Assembly (NCBI GenBank): GCA_032207245.1 | Contig: CM063509.1 | Coordinates: 106,214,021 to 106,278,020 of the forward strand | Direction: 5' to 3' | DNA: 64,000 nucleotides | DNA from: Pardosa pseudoannulata | Lineage: Eukaryota; Arthropoda; Arachnida; Araneae; Lycosidae | Shown here: piece after piece, positions 21,776-32,998 of the stretch | Layout of the letters: every line of letters begins with the position of its first letter | Numbering within the stretch: the stretch's first letter is position 1 | The notes under the pieces: generated by a model | Databases searched by the model: none | Seen by the model: only the letters and a program-made list of their open reading frames with translations | Told to the model about the DNA's origin: nothing | Translations under genes and position numbers: made by a program

Positions 21776-22510
21776 CTGCAAAAATTACTTCTAATTGGAA
21801 AACTTATGTGTCGGGCAACAAGTATACTAACTGAAAATCCAATAAAATTATTTATTCCCTCGGATGTTAGTGAAATTTTAAAGAAACCATGGTAATGACT
21901 GTTAGATTATTAATATTAAAATATCCGTAGTCCATCGTAGACAGTGCACTTATATTTATTCCACGAGAGAAACACATAGAAACATACAAGGTCCCTCTTA
22001 TTTGAGGGGATAAAAAAGATATAATAAAAAGAAAAGAATGACACAGCTTGCGGGAGAATCCACATTAACATGAAGGGGAGAAAGGTAGAATGGGATCGAA
22101 TTGGTATCTCAGCAATTACCCGACAAACTGAATACACATACATTTAATACACTACGCCAGGATTTCTCAAAATGTGTTCTACGGATCCCTAGGATTACAC
22201 AACGATCCTCTAGGGGGCCCATCGATAAATTTTTATGCATCACCGGAATTTCAAAAAAAAAAAAAAAAAAAAAAAATCCGTTCTATTTATTACAGCCATA
22301 AATTTGACTGTTTTCTAACTATAAAATTTTTTTCATTTCAAAATTAAACTCAGTGAAAATAAGTAACATGAGGATCTTACTCAACACGCTGACACTCTCA
22401 GAGATTCTATGGAATAATACTTTTCTAATGAACAAAATGAAAATAATTAAATAAATAAAATCATGAATCAAAACATTATTTGTCATAAACAAAAAACGTT
22501 CTTGTTTTCT

Positions 22511-22660
22511 TCTGCGGAGTTTGAAAATTTTATTGAACTGTCATCGGACTGTTCAATATTATCACTCTTTATAAATTAATGACCGTGTCAGAATTCTGGT
22601 GTCGTTTGAAAAGAGAATATCCTTAATAATCAGAAAAGGCTTGGTTGTTACTCATAACAG
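22511..22660 (+). pseudogene. hAT transposase C-terminal relic
   Basis: The frame reads SAEFENFIELSSDCSI and then EFWCRLKREYP followed by two stops and SEKA. It corresponds to the ELSSD...EFW...EYP...SEKA segment near the end of ZBED5/SCAND3-type hAT transposases. After the Tc1 insertion, near 23868, LTTTKH and WKQ fit the final LTTTKPNIEKL-like part. Several stops show it is dead. Confidence 0.65.
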
Positions 22661-22665
22661 ATATA

Positions 22666-23863
22666 CACTCAAGAGCCAAAAATTTATGATCACTCCTACA
22701 TTTTGCAATGAACTTGCCTTGATGACGTGGAAGGCACGTGATCAGGTGGAAGTGGTATTTAAATGCTGCTGGAGAATCTGAAGAATTATTAGGGCTCGGC
22801 CCACGCAATCCAGTTGACCTACCATCCTGGAAGTCCTGAAGAATTATTCTTTCATTTACTTCTGTGATGGCAAAGGCTGCGGATTTAAGCGATTTTGACA
22901 GACGGCAGATTGTAATGGCTCGAAGGCTCAGAACAAGTATTTCCGAAACTGCATGACTCGTGGGTTGTTCGTGATCTACAGTTGTTAGTACTTATGCAAA
23001 GTGGATGAATAACGGTGAAACCAGCAGTAGACGACATGGTGTTGGACGTCCACACGCTATCAAAGAAAAAGGTCGTCGGAGACTGTCTCGCATGGTGAAG
23101 CAAAACACGTAGTATTGGGTTGTCAGCTGAGCCAGACAGTGGCTCAGCTGACAACCTAATACAATGCAGGGCCAAGTAGAATAGTATCGGAGAACACTGT
23201 TGGATATGGGGCTATGCAGCAAACGTCCCACTCGTGTGCCTTTACTGACCAAGCGTCATCGCCAACTGCGCCTAAGATGGGCCTGGAAACATCGTGACTG
23301 GTCCATGGACCAGTGGGAGAGAGTTGCCTGGTCAGATGAATCACAGTTTGTCATTCATCCCGCCGATGGTCGTGTCAGGATACGCAGGATCTTCCAGGCG
23401 AACAATTGCTCCCTCAATGTACAGTAGGTCATACACAGACCGGTGGGGGCAGCATTAGGTTTTGGGGGAACGTTCTCTTGGGCGTTTCTGGAACCCGTGG
23501 TTGTGGTAGAGCAGACCATGAATGCTACAGGGTATCTGAACATCATTGCGGACCAGTTGCACCCTTACATGGCCTCTGTTTTTCCAGCTGGAAATGGAAT
23601 GTTTCAACAGGACAACGCCCTTGTTAAACACATTTGAGAACACATTTGAGATGTCATGGGACGACAGCTCAGAGTTCAAAGACCACCAATTCACAATATC
23701 TCGGATTTGCGTAACCGTTGCTTAAACATCTGGTACAATCTGTATCTGGCCATCTACCAATGACTTGTGGCATCCATGCCAATGCAGGTTGAAGCTGTGT
23801 TGAGCGCCAAAGGTGGGCCAACTCGTTATTGAGAGGAGGTCATAATGTTTTGGCTCTTGAGTG
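22666..23863 (+). mobile_element. Tc1-like transposon inserted in the hAT element
   Basis: Perfect 16-bp terminal inverted repeats CACTCAAGAGCCAAAA, each with a TA outside (22664-22665, 23864-23865). At 1198 bp it is full length. The intact ends in a more decayed host element show the order of insertion: hAT first, Tc1 second. Confidence 0.9.
22869..23860 (+). pseudogene. Tc1-like transposase pseudogene
   Basis: It begins MAKAADLSDFDRRQIVMARR, the first helix of the DNA-binding domain, but hits a stop after about 29 codons. The DDE core is readable in three frames: MGLCSKRPTRVPLLTKRHRQ with WERVAWSDESQF (first catalytic D) at 23206-23427, then GGTFSWAFLEPV and GMFQQDNALVKH (second D) at 23443-23637. 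A 40-bp region near 23110-23160 holds an inverted duplication of GTCAGCTGAGCC. At least two frameshifts and one nonsense mutation make it non-functional. Confidence 0.8.
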
Positions 23864-24301
23864 TACGTTAACGACAACTAAACATTGAAATATGTGGAAG
23901 CAGAGCATAATAAGAGAATAAAATAGTCTTTAATACAACCAAACTTTAGAACTTCATGATAGTAAAAAACAAAGCCATTTATCCCATTGATGCCTATTTT
24001 ACCAAAGAAAATGCCTGCTTTCCCGTCATTTTTGTAAGTATTGTATAAATTTTATAATGCCTCATATTGTTTAGTTTGTATGTTTATGTCTAATCAGTGA
24101 TAAATAGTAGATCCTCAGTTTCTCCTTCAGTAATATTCATTGAGGAATTCTGCTGCTATGTCTGTGATAAGAAAAGCGTTTTGTAGATTAAAAAGTTTGA
24201 GAACCACTGCACTGCACTAACATTTCAGAAGTTTGTAATAAAATGAGTTATTTACTCCAAACATGATGGCAGAAAACTTCATAATGAATCTTGATTTGTA
24301 A

Positions 24302-25001
24302 ATACACAGTGGCACTCAGCTGATCGCTGAGATCGCCGAGCCCTAACAACCATTCTGGTAGGCACGCTAACTCGTTGCTATGGACGTTTACATGTAAACA
24401 GTCTTATTTTAATGTCGTGGTATTTTTTTCAGTTACAAATTTTGAGAATTATTTTTTTGTAATTATAATCATCACATATTGAAAAAAAACTGAATAGGAG
24501 GAATTCATCGAAAGATTATTTATAACTGTAAACCGAAGGTTTTTTTCCGACCGGCACGTTAACATGTTTCTTTGCTTATTGATAGTAAGTAACATAAAAA
24601 GATTGTGCTTTTTTTATGTCGCCATAGCAAATTGCTGGTAATTTGTCAATATCCGTTTCCCAGTCTTTTATAATATATGGATCTATATTACTTATTACAG
24701 ATATTTTATCCAAATACCGCTTCTTTGACAGTTGATCTAAATTCTTCAAGTAATCATTCATTTTCAGTTATAAACACTAAGTTATACTAAACACTAAGTT
24801 ACTCAGTTATAACTCTTCAGCACACAAGTGAACAACGTGCGAACCACAACGTACCACCAACGTGCGAAGTTCAAGCTGTGATCCACGTGTTTTTCAATCA
24901 GCGCAGTTTTTCAATTAGCTTGACCCCCAGCATTGTTGCTATGATGGTTGCCAAGTGACGTAGGTACCCGTGACGTCAGGAGCCCGTGCCCTATACACAG
25001 T
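24302..25001 (-). mobile_element. MULE-like non-autonomous element upstream of CRIPT
   Basis: A direct repeat of 9 to 11 bp (atacacagtgg at 24302-24312 and 24993-25003) flanks the segment, consistent with a 9-bp Mutator-type duplication. The ends are weakly inverted, both starting near GGCAC. Inside, on the minus strand, a 61-codon frame reads MNDYLKNLDQLSKKRYLDKI and NIDPYIIKDWETDIDKLP, which resembles the N-terminus of transposon-borne proteins of unclear class. The right end carries TGACGTCA at 24971-24978. The class is inferred from the duplication length. Confidence 0.45.
24576..24761 (-). pseudogene. Short transposon-type ORF of unclear family
   Basis: Sixty-one codons, basic and hydrophilic at the start. 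The words RYLDKISVISNIDPY and WETDIDKLPAICYGDI have the look of an N-terminal domain found in repetitive arthropod and cnidarian proteins, but I cannot name it. It ends without a DDE core. It is entirely within the putative MULE-like insertion. Confidence 0.35.
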
Positions 25002-25126
25002 GGAAACTTACAATGCTAGAATGTTAAGATGAATCTTATTTGGATGCTCCTTGATTTTCCTGCATACAAGATCTTAACTGTAGCTGTAGCTTCCTTAAAA
25101 AGTTTGTTTACATAAACAAAACGAGA

Positions 25127-26290
25127 ATGGTGTGTGACAAATGTAAGTTCCTAACAGCTGTTATTAATTTATTTTATCATTCTTTGTGTATTGATACATA
25201 TTTTATGTGTAAAAATAGTGAAAGAGTGCTCTTGATATTAAGTGATATTAAAGAAAGTATTGAACTTAATTGCTAACTTGTTGGTATTAACCGTATTGGG
25301 ACGTATTTATTGTTAAATACGAGTTTTGTACTTGTTAAAACTGTTCAAATCTTTTCCAATTGTGCTGCTTGAAAATAATTGTTAATTATGCTAAATTTTC
25401 ATTCTGTTGTGCAGCATGAACTTTGCAGTCCTTGTTTAATTAATTCTAATTTAAAATGACTCTTTTTTTGCATTTTGTCACATTTTTTATTTTATATTTA
25501 GGCGAGAAAAAGTTAGGAAAAGTTATTACACCAGATCCATGGAAAGCTGGAGCAAGAAATACTACAGGTAACCTGAAATTCATATTATTATTATTACTTT
25601 TCATTTAATTTATTCAGTAGCCGAACGAAGGCTGAATGGTTAGAGCGCTGATCTTCGGCTCCAGAGTTCGTGAATTCGAATCCCACTGTGGCAGGGATGT
25701 TTGTAGCCGTTCGGAATCAGCCTTAAGTATTAGATGTTGATCTCATTAGCCATTGTGTCGCAAAAAGGAGACCGTAGCTCTCCAAACCAAACAATTTATT
25801 TAATAACAGTTATTGTTGTATTTCAAACTAAAATCAGAATAGAGTTGTTAATTATAGAAACAAATGTTATATTTTAGATAATTTTCTCTTAATTTTTCTT
25901 AAAGTGTACTTAATTTGAGTTAAAATCAATTATTTAAGTTTATATATTATATTTGAGTTTATTAGTTATTGACTTTTCTCATCAAATTATTATTTGGAGT
26001 ACCCAAAGACTATAAAATTTAATAATTTATTGTACACATACATATACATATATTGTCGTATAGTTAAAATATCTGCTATAAAAATACTTAAATATCATTT
26101 ATCCCTTGGTTTGCACTTGGACACACTTTTGTAAATTTGTAATGCAATTTTTCTATATTTCTGAAAGTGATATTTAAAATTGAATATAAAATGACGCTGT
26201 TTATTTCTAAATATTATAATTTTGATTTAATGTAGAAGGAGGTGGCAGAAAAATTAATGAAAATAAAGCTTTGACTGCAGGCAAAGCAAG
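25127..26290 (+). CDS. CRIPT: CRIPT (cysteine-rich PDZ-binding protein), exons 1-3, 5' part
   Basis: CRIPT is a small conserved protein of about 101 residues that binds PDZ domains of PSD-95-type scaffolds and microtubules, and is also linked to the minor spliceosome. Three exons join in phase: 25127-25142, 25502-25567 and 26236-26290. They encode residues 1-46, opening MVCDKCEKKLGKVITPDPWK, then AGARNTT, EGGGRKINENKAL and TAGKAR. Donors are gtaagt, gtaacc and gtatgt, and acceptors are tttag and tgtag. The first CxxC pair of the zinc-binding set is present. The remaining exons (FDPY and the CxxC-rich half) were not found by eye up to 64 kb, so either the next intron exceeds 37 kb, or exons were missed, or this is a partial copy. 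The conserved reading and splice sites favour a live gene. A MULE-like element ends about 125 bp upstream of the start codon. Confidence 0.85.
25620..25792 (+). mobile_element. tRNA-derived SINE, family A (copy 2), in CRIPT intron 2
   Basis: A box TGGCTGAATGGTTAG-like in tRNA position, B box TTCGAATCCCA, and the family tail CTCCAAACCAAAC. Flanks share aatttattYaRta (11 of 13 matching), a decayed target duplication. Confidence 0.85.
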
Positions 26291-27161
26291 GTATGTCTAT
26301 ACTTAAATTTATCAATTTTTCAAGAAAATATTTAATTTTTTTTTAGTTTTTTAATAGTACCCCTTACTGTTTCTTAAGGATTTGAATTAAATTGATACTT
26401 TTTTTTTTAATATTTGAAAGTTAAAAGATGTCCTAAGGTACTGACTTTTGTATCATGTTTATATAAAACATTTTGCTTATTACAAATCATATTAGTTAAG
26501 TGTTACTTCTGATAGCTCTATGTCATTTATTTTGGGAAGATTGATAAGCATTTAAAGATTCAGATAATTCATGCATAATAAAAGCAAAATCTAGACATTC
26601 CATATATAGTTTTTAAAAGCCATATTTTTTCTCTCTTCTGCATTATGATATGTATGTTTTTTTGGTCACCTTTTAATGTGTAATATCAACAACATTCATG
26701 AGTTAATTAATTTACTATCAATCTATATGTATCAGGAAAAAGTGAATTCTATAAAAGTATATTCATCTAAACAAAGCATTTTTTAAAAATTTGTTTTTCA
26801 TTTTTTAAAAATAATATTTAGATTTTTATTAATTTGTTTGCTATATTAATGTTGTTTTGAGAACAGGTAAGTTTCCATTTTATTTGTGCTGCTGTACAGT
26901 TAAAATAAAATATTTATAGCTCATAAATTGCTATGAATTTGAAGAATGTGGAACTTTTCTTTTTTGCATTGCTAATTTTTGGTGTTTGTATTCTGATTAT
27001 CTTATGTTCACCAGAGCTTTGTTTTGATGACTACTCACTGTTGAAAAATTAAAACCTAATTGATTAAATTATACCTATATTTTCTTTAACAGTTATTAAT
27101 GTAAAGAAATTTTAACTGAGGCTATTTAAAAAATATTTGCATACTAAAATAAAGAATTGTA
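26291..27161. other. AT-rich intronic DNA after CRIPT exon 3
   Basis: No further CRIPT exon, repeat boundary or other coding segment is visible here. Confidence 0.5.
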
Positions 27162-27360
27162 CAAGGTTTCTACATTTTTTAAAACTTCTTAAATTTAGTT
27201 GCTCCTTTTAAAAAAGGCCCTTAAAGACATTAATTTTCATATTAGGGGCTTAATTTTTTAAACAAACTAATAATGTTTTAACAGCAGCCTGATTTGAAAT
27301 AAATCACTGAAATTGAAAACCAAGTGAAGTAGTATTGTCCAAAAAATTATATTATATGAT

Positions 27361-27921
27361 TAATGTGACCATTTATTTTTGACTCAAAATGGGACATTGG
27401 TTTATTTAGGTCTAATCATAGGTAGTCAATGAAAAAAAAACAACACTTTTTTAAAGTTATTTATTCAGAAAAAGTTAGTTGGCTTAAAAGTTACGAATGA
27501 CAAAATATAGGTACCAAAAATGTTTAGTTATATTAATATTTATCAGAAGAACAAATTTGTTTTAATATAGCTGGTGACAATTTCAAGAAAGAATGAAACT
27601 CTTGGCATGTTTTTCTTTATATTCTCCTTAATTATCAACATCGCCTTAGAACTGAAATTTATAACTAGGTTTTCTCAGATGTCCATAATTTATTTATAAT
27701 AGAAAATACTCTTTCTACTGGAGCATTTGTAGCAGGCAAACATAAAATATATTCAATTACAATAGAAAAGCAGGGCAGTGGTCGGCCGTCTGCTACTCAA
27801 ATTTTTGGGCAGTTTCTGAAAATAGGACAATTTTGCATCCCACAGTCCATTTCAGGGACACCGGGATTCGTAATTGTAAAAAGGGACAGTCCCGTTCAAA
27901 ACAGGACGTCTGGTCATGTTA
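27361..27921 (-). mobile_element. hAT element relic, nested
   Basis: The ends TAAYRTGACCA are inverted copies at 27361 and 27921, followed by GGGACA-type words typical of a common arthropod hAT family. Flanking 8-mers tatatgat and tatataac agree at 6 of 8 positions. On the minus strand a transposase dimerisation-domain word is preserved. Confidence 0.65.
27590..27735 (-). pseudogene. hAT transposase dimerisation-domain relic
   Basis: The minus frame reads ATNAPVERVFSIINKLW, the diagnostic NAPVERVFS motif of the hAT C-terminal dimerisation domain. Stops follow within 20 codons, with a weaker CQEFHSFLK-like ending. Only this fragment remains. Confidence 0.7.
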
Positions 27922-28459
27922 TATATAACCCATCATAAAATGTATAAGTAAAGTTTCAACAAGAGAAGTTGGTTCTGCCTTTTCAAGACATACCACTAAA
28001 GAAAATATTTTGTGGGAATTTTATAAAAAGTTTAAATGATTAATTCTATTTAAGTTGAGTTATTTATCAATAGATAGTCCATCTGTCAATTAGAGCTTTT
28101 ATAAAGTTTTACAAAGTGATTTGAAAAAAAGTTTACAGTGTGCATATTGGTAATATACTTTACATTTTAAAATTGTTTAGATTGATAGTTCTGGTTTCCA
28201 TATTTGAAATAATGCTTTTGAAAAATGGCTTTATCTAGTGATTGGAGAATACTAGTTGGTCAGAAAAGCTATTTATAGGCATTTCTGTGAGAACTGATTT
28301 AATGAATTACTCCTGTAAAATTTTGTAATTTTAATGGGTAATTAAAATTACAAGTTTCTGTCCATCATAATCTTCTTTCTCAGAGAGGTCCTTAAAAATT
28401 TGAAAGTATCCTTAAAAAAAGTTCTTAATTTTCACTCTCAAAAACATGTAGGAATCCTG

Positions 28460-29778
28460 TTGTATAATGTAAAATAGAGCGAAGAATTGTTTATGATGTT
28501 GTTTTGAGTTGATACTTTGTTAATGCATACTCTCATAGCTACTTGGCTTTGACATCTTGTGACAATTAGGGTATCCCACCAGTTGATAAACATGTTGATA
28601 ATGCTGAGCATGGCAACCTACCATTTTTATCCTCATCTTGTTGTATTACATGGTAAACTATGAATTTGGTGTCCAATTCCTTGTGTAACTCTTTTAAATA
28701 TATCTATTTCTTGTTGGTTTTTATTTTATGAAATTAAAAGTTGATTTGCTTTGGTAACCAATGGCAATTTTATGGAAAATTCAAATCAATTATCTAATTT
28801 TTGTCACTTGTATGAATGTCTTCTTAAATTTTATTCTCTAGTTAAACAGCTGTTCTTACTACAGTGCAAGAATAAGAGAAATTCACATATTTTCTGCTTT
28901 TCTCACATTAAAGTACTATCATTGCACGAAATTCATGCACTGTATGAACTTTCTTCACTATGCCTAAAATTCTTGTATTTCGAAAAATTCATGCTGTTTT
29001 TAATATTTTGCATAAATTAGTTTTGTTATGGTTGAAATTTTCACGTTCTTCTATTTTTCTTAAATCTTTTCATCCCATGCTAAATTCTCATACTTTATTC
29101 TTATTTCTTATTCCCTTACCAATTGGGATTCATCTTATTACAATAAAGAAACATAAAAGTACATATAGCTGAAATAAGCAGAACATTACCAACACCCCCT
29201 AGACAGAAGGGTCTGATATTACTCTGTAAATATGACCTTTCCCCTTTCAATAGAACTTGGCAGTAAACAATAAATCACTCTTCATATTAGCATATGCAGA
29301 AATGTTTTCTTAGAAGAAACAAGTGTTCCATATCCTACTTTAGAATATCAATTATCTTTAGCTAGGATGCAATTTTGAGGTAATCAATTTCACTATTTTA
29401 TTCATGAAGGGAATCTTTGTTTAATTGTGAAGAGTATTTTTTTTCTCAAAACCCATTCATGTTTTCTTTTTTAGTAAAATCCCTTTTTGGGGAAAGGGGG
29501 GTATTTCTTACTCAGTTTTCTTTTTTTCTGTGATGAAAATCCTTTAGATGGTTTTGCCTCTCCTAAATTTTCTGCTATAAGCAAGCAGTTGTCTATCTTG
29601 TTTACTGCCTAGGTTTGGCCCTGGGAAAGTGAGTGAGGGAATTACAAGCTGAACTCTTTGTGTTAATAGGAAGCTGTCTTAGATTTTTTGTAAAAATATG
29701 GTCTCTTAAACATTCTGTATTAAATCTGTATTGAAAAATTCCATATAATGTTGGACCTATTTCAATGAGTTTGTAATA
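28460..29778. other. AT-rich DNA, nothing recognised
   Basis: Short ORFs at 28751 and 28960 are hydrophobic and low in complexity, with no domain. There are no repeat boundaries. Confidence 0.45.
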
Positions 29779-29780
29779 TA

Positions 29781-30495
29781 TGAGGCGATCCAGAAAATAA
29801 GTTTCCCTATTTAAAAGAAAAAAAGAACTCACACTTTCACGGACATATTTATTGGCTACAAATAGAACATTTCAGCTATTTTTCAACATAGTCACCACCA
29901 GAATTGAGACATTTGTCGTACTGTAGGATCAACTTTTGTATACCTCTGTCGTAGAATTTTGCTACCTGTAAAGGGAACTAGCCTTCCTGTCCTAGAACAC
30001 TGTGCACATCCCTTTCCATACCAACAGTATCTGTTTGAATTTGGTCCTGAAGATCCACTTTGATGCCAATGCATTGACTGCTGCTTGTTTTTTGGGGTAA
30101 CGTGCAAATTCCATGTCTCATTGCCTTTGACGATCCTGTCAAGGAACTCATCGCCATCATCGTGATACCGTAGCAGAAATGTCAATGCTACTCCTATGCT
30201 TTGTGTTCAGGTGTCAGTTTTGGCTCATAGACCTGACAAAGTTGACGATGAATTTAAATTTCCACAATGCTTTAAGCATCCAAGATCACTGACCGAATTT
30301 GCAGGCGGCGGGAGAAGGAATTAGAGTTTCCATTTCTGACCATTGCTACCCCGCCACTGACATGAATCCTGACTTGTCCAACTGGCATATGATTAATACA
30401 TCATAGATCTGTTATGCATGTGCAATTGACATGGATAATTATGTTCACTTTAAAAGGAAAAACATCGGGGAAACTTACTTTCTGGATGTGCCTCG
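29781..30495 (-). mobile_element. mariner deletion derivative
   Basis: Inverted ends built on ATCCAGAAARTAAGTTTCCC with YGAGGC outermost, each next to a TA (29779-29780, 30496-30497). The length of 715 bp is well below the roughly 1.3 kb of a complete mariner, so the middle is deleted. Transposase remains are on the minus strand. Confidence 0.8.
29892..30420 (-). pseudogene. mariner transposase pseudogene
   Basis: From the 5' side, an N-terminal DNA-binding stretch (near IRSVI and IHRQLCQVYEPKL, in broken frames) passes directly to LTPEHKA and then FLLRYHDDGDEFLDRIVKGN and ETWNLHVTPKNKQQS. In intact mariners the GDETW word carries the first catalytic aspartate. Here it reads GNETW, so that residue is replaced by asparagine. 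The third DDD position is missing. The ORF ends at 29892. Confidence 0.75.
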
Positions 30496-30654
30496 TATTA
30501 CAAAAATGTTATTATTATTATTATTGGGAGGGTTACTTATCTGTTATGAATTGGCCCATACAATGCCATGGAATTTGTTGTTGACCATTTTTATTATAGG
30601 AGTAATACGCAGGCAGCCAACATTACTGTATAAAACAATGCAAACAAAGAAAAT

Positions 30655-30790
30655 GGGTCTTCATAATTTAGAAGCAGGGACAAAGCAGAAGACACCCTAT
30701 CTTGGCCTATCACTTACAAAGGTATTGTTTAGGAACTTGGAGGATATCGCAATCACAAACCTATTTTATTTGCTCCAGCTGCCATCAATA
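30655..30790 (-). repeat. Dispersed repeat family B (copy 2, inverted)
   Basis: The reverse complement carries CCTCCAAGTTCCTAAACAATACCTTTG and then GTCTTCTGCTTTG in order, as in the copy at 60580-60690. It has no ends that I can place exactly. Confidence 0.6.
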
Positions 30791-30841
30791 AACACAGTAG
30801 ATCTTTGACTGGCTCTGAACCTGCAGCCTTCTGGTTATGAT

Positions 30842-30969
30842 TGTTGGATGGTTTGCTGCCAAACAATGGCCGATTGGTTAGGGTGCTGGCCTTTGGTACC
30901 GGAGTTCGTGGGTTTGAATCCTGCATTGGCATGGATGTTCGTAGCCATTCGGAATATTGTTGCCTTTGT
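30842..30969 (+). repeat. Partial second copy of a SINE locus, flanked by direct repeats
   Basis: A 109-bp segment (30847-30955) is identical to 31532-31640, including the host bases (gatggtttgct) that belong to the left target duplication of the SINE at 31543. It is truncated at the SINE 3' side and flanked by ttctggttatgat on both sides (30829-30841 and 30970-30982). This is therefore a copy of a genomic locus, not an independent SINE insertion. Confidence 0.8.
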
Positions 30970-31542
30970 TTCTGGTTATGATATTGACCTTTGTGGCTCT
31001 TATTACAAAAATGTCATCCATTGTACATTGTTGAAAGACACAGTAACAAATGTTTCTTTGAGGTAGTGGAGGATCTTACGAAAGATATATTGTTGGATAT
31101 TATCTGGAGAACTAGCTTACCTTGATCTCATTTGATTGTTGGAAATCCTAATAATGATTTAATGCATCTGAGGGTTTTTTTATTCCGTGATATTTAAGTA
31201 TCCTGAAACAAGTTTCTAAACATTATTCAAAGAATCTGGATTCTTATTGAAAGGGAATTCAAAAAGCTGAGCCATCAGAAGACTAAAAATGTGTATTTAA
31301 AAATTTCACCATAACAGTGAATCTAGAGTATACTCATACATTAAAGAAGTATAATGGAGTAAACCTTAATAATGTAGGAATTTACATAGTACTAGGTTTG
31401 GACTGGAACATGCCTTATAATATGATTATCTGAAAATTCATTGATACTACTGAATTAAAAGACTTGGTTTGTCATTCAAAGAAACAATTTTAAGAATATT
31501 GAACCTGTAACACATGAGCATAAACTTCTTTGATGGTTTGCT

Positions 31543-31727
31543 GCCAAACAATGGCCGATTGGTTAGGGTGCTGGCCTTTGGTACCGGAGTTCGTGGGTTT
31601 GAATCCTGCATTGGCATGGATGTTCGTAGCCATTCGGAATCGGCTTTAAACTGTAGGTCCTGGTCTCATTAGCCCTCATGTTGCAAAAAGTAGACCGTAG
31701 CACTCCAAACCAATACAATAAATACAA
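31543..31727 (+). mobile_element. tRNA-derived SINE, family A (copy 3)
   Basis: A and B boxes (TGGCCGATTGGTTAGGG, GGGTTTGAATCC) and the family body. A perfect 13-bp target duplication ttgatggtttgct lies at 31530-31542 and 31728-31740, so this copy is fairly young. Confidence 0.9.
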
Positions 31728-32039
31728 TTGATGGTTTGCTTTGAGTCAATCATATTGAGATTATTGTTCCTATTTTAAGTAACATATAATAGATTCCAAC
31801 ATTTTTATAAATTTCCTATATCAGTAATAAAATATTTTCTTGATTAGTAATAAACATATTTATATCAGGCTCTTAATTTAATGAATTTTTTTGCAAGTGT
31901 CTGTTTTATATTTGCACACAAGTGGCATAAAAGTATTGTAGCAATCTTGGTGTCAGCTATATATAAAAAAAGAAATATTATCTTTAGCTTTATGTATGAT
32001 TCTGATAATAATACTGCGTAATTTAAATTTGAAGAAATT

Positions 32040-32936
32040 ACCGTAATTTCGTACATATAGTCTGCAAACTATCTGTGTTAAAAGAGAAGATTTCTTCAGT
32101 CACGGACTATCTGCTTGTTGTTCATTGCTCAAATCATCAAAATTAGAAGAAGGGCTGATGATCAAATGTAAATAATTGACGACTCACGAGATGCCAAGAA
32201 AACATAGCATTGTATTGGTAATAAACCATGAAAACAAGTACAACTCCTAAAGCCGAACGAATCAGTAGTAGCAAGTAACGCAATCTTAAATTGTGTCCTC
32301 GAGTATGGGAAAATATTGATAGTCACTATTTACAGTTCCAATGAACAACACCAAGTGGAATGGGTTCAAGGTCAAAGTTAAGGGTTGAAGGTCATTTCGC
32401 CACAAGAATCACTTGTAAAAGAGTGTTTTGTTTTCAAAGTTTTGATTTGCAGTAATATTGGTCATTCATTATGTCTTTAAAACATTGTTGCAGTTTTACT
32501 GCTGATTTCAAGCTAAAAGTAATTCAGAAGGTTGACGAGAAAGCAGTAAGAAGTAGGCAAAAGCAAAAGGAAACATTAAAAATAGGAGAAGAAAGCAATC
32601 TAATCGTCTTGGAAAAATACAATGGCCTCCATTAGAAGACGATTTACATAGCTGGGTTCTCGAACAGAGAAATGTAGGCCACTCTGTTTGTTATGATAAA
32701 ATTTGTCTCTGAGGTTATGCCAGGAAAATGATTTCATATTTTAAAGGGGGAATTAATTGAGTTTAATCCAGATTTTTTTACACTCTACTGTACTTAGGTT
32801 TTTATTCTTAAAATGATTTAATATTGTCATACTAAAATACATATTTTTGCATGTATAGTCCGTGGACTATCTGATAATTTATGAAATTTTTAAAGTAAAA
32901 AATAGTGCCCACGGACTATACGACCGAAATTACGGT
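32040..32936 (+). mobile_element. pogo/Tigger-like element relic
   Basis: Terminal inverted repeats open ACCGTAATTTCG and continue with TATAGTCYGY on both ends. The 897-bp length is far below a full pogo element. It carries the 5' end of a transposase on the plus strand. Confidence 0.65.
32471..32760 (+). pseudogene. pogo-type transposase N-terminal relic
   Basis: Starts MSLKHCCSFTADFKLKVIQK, the first helices of a pogo-type DNA-binding domain. After a stop and frame change it continues with WPPLEDDLHSWVLEQRNVGHSV, the CENP-B-like second helix-turn-helix (W...LE..L..WV...R..G...S). The catalytic domain is gone. Confidence 0.7.
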
Positions 32937-32998
32937 GTATTAAAATACTTTTTGATTTTTAAAATATTTTCATTCTACACTTAAATTTCCTCTAAATA

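Larger units (their letters stand above)
22158..24209 (+). mobile_element. hAT (Charlie/ZBED-like) transposon, interrupted by Tc1
   Basis: The right end is CAGTGGTTCTCAAACTTTTT in reverse complement, the hallmark hAT/Charlie terminus. The left end is the related CAGGATTTCTCAAAATG. The 8-bp flanks cactacgc (22150-22157) and cactgcac (24210-24217) agree at 6 of 8 positions. Without the internal Tc1 element the relic is about 850 bp, so it is internally deleted. It contains transposase C-terminal coding remains on the plus strand. Confidence 0.8.
27162..28459. mobile_element. hAT-type element with a second hAT nested in it
   Basis: Ends match as CARGRTTYCTACAT in inverted orientation (27162 and 28459), followed by similar AAAACTTCTTAA and TTAAGAACTTTT-type stretches. 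The flanking 8-mers share only ttgta, so the duplication is uncertain. A separate element occupies 27361-27921. It is non-coding apart from that insertion. Confidence 0.5.
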
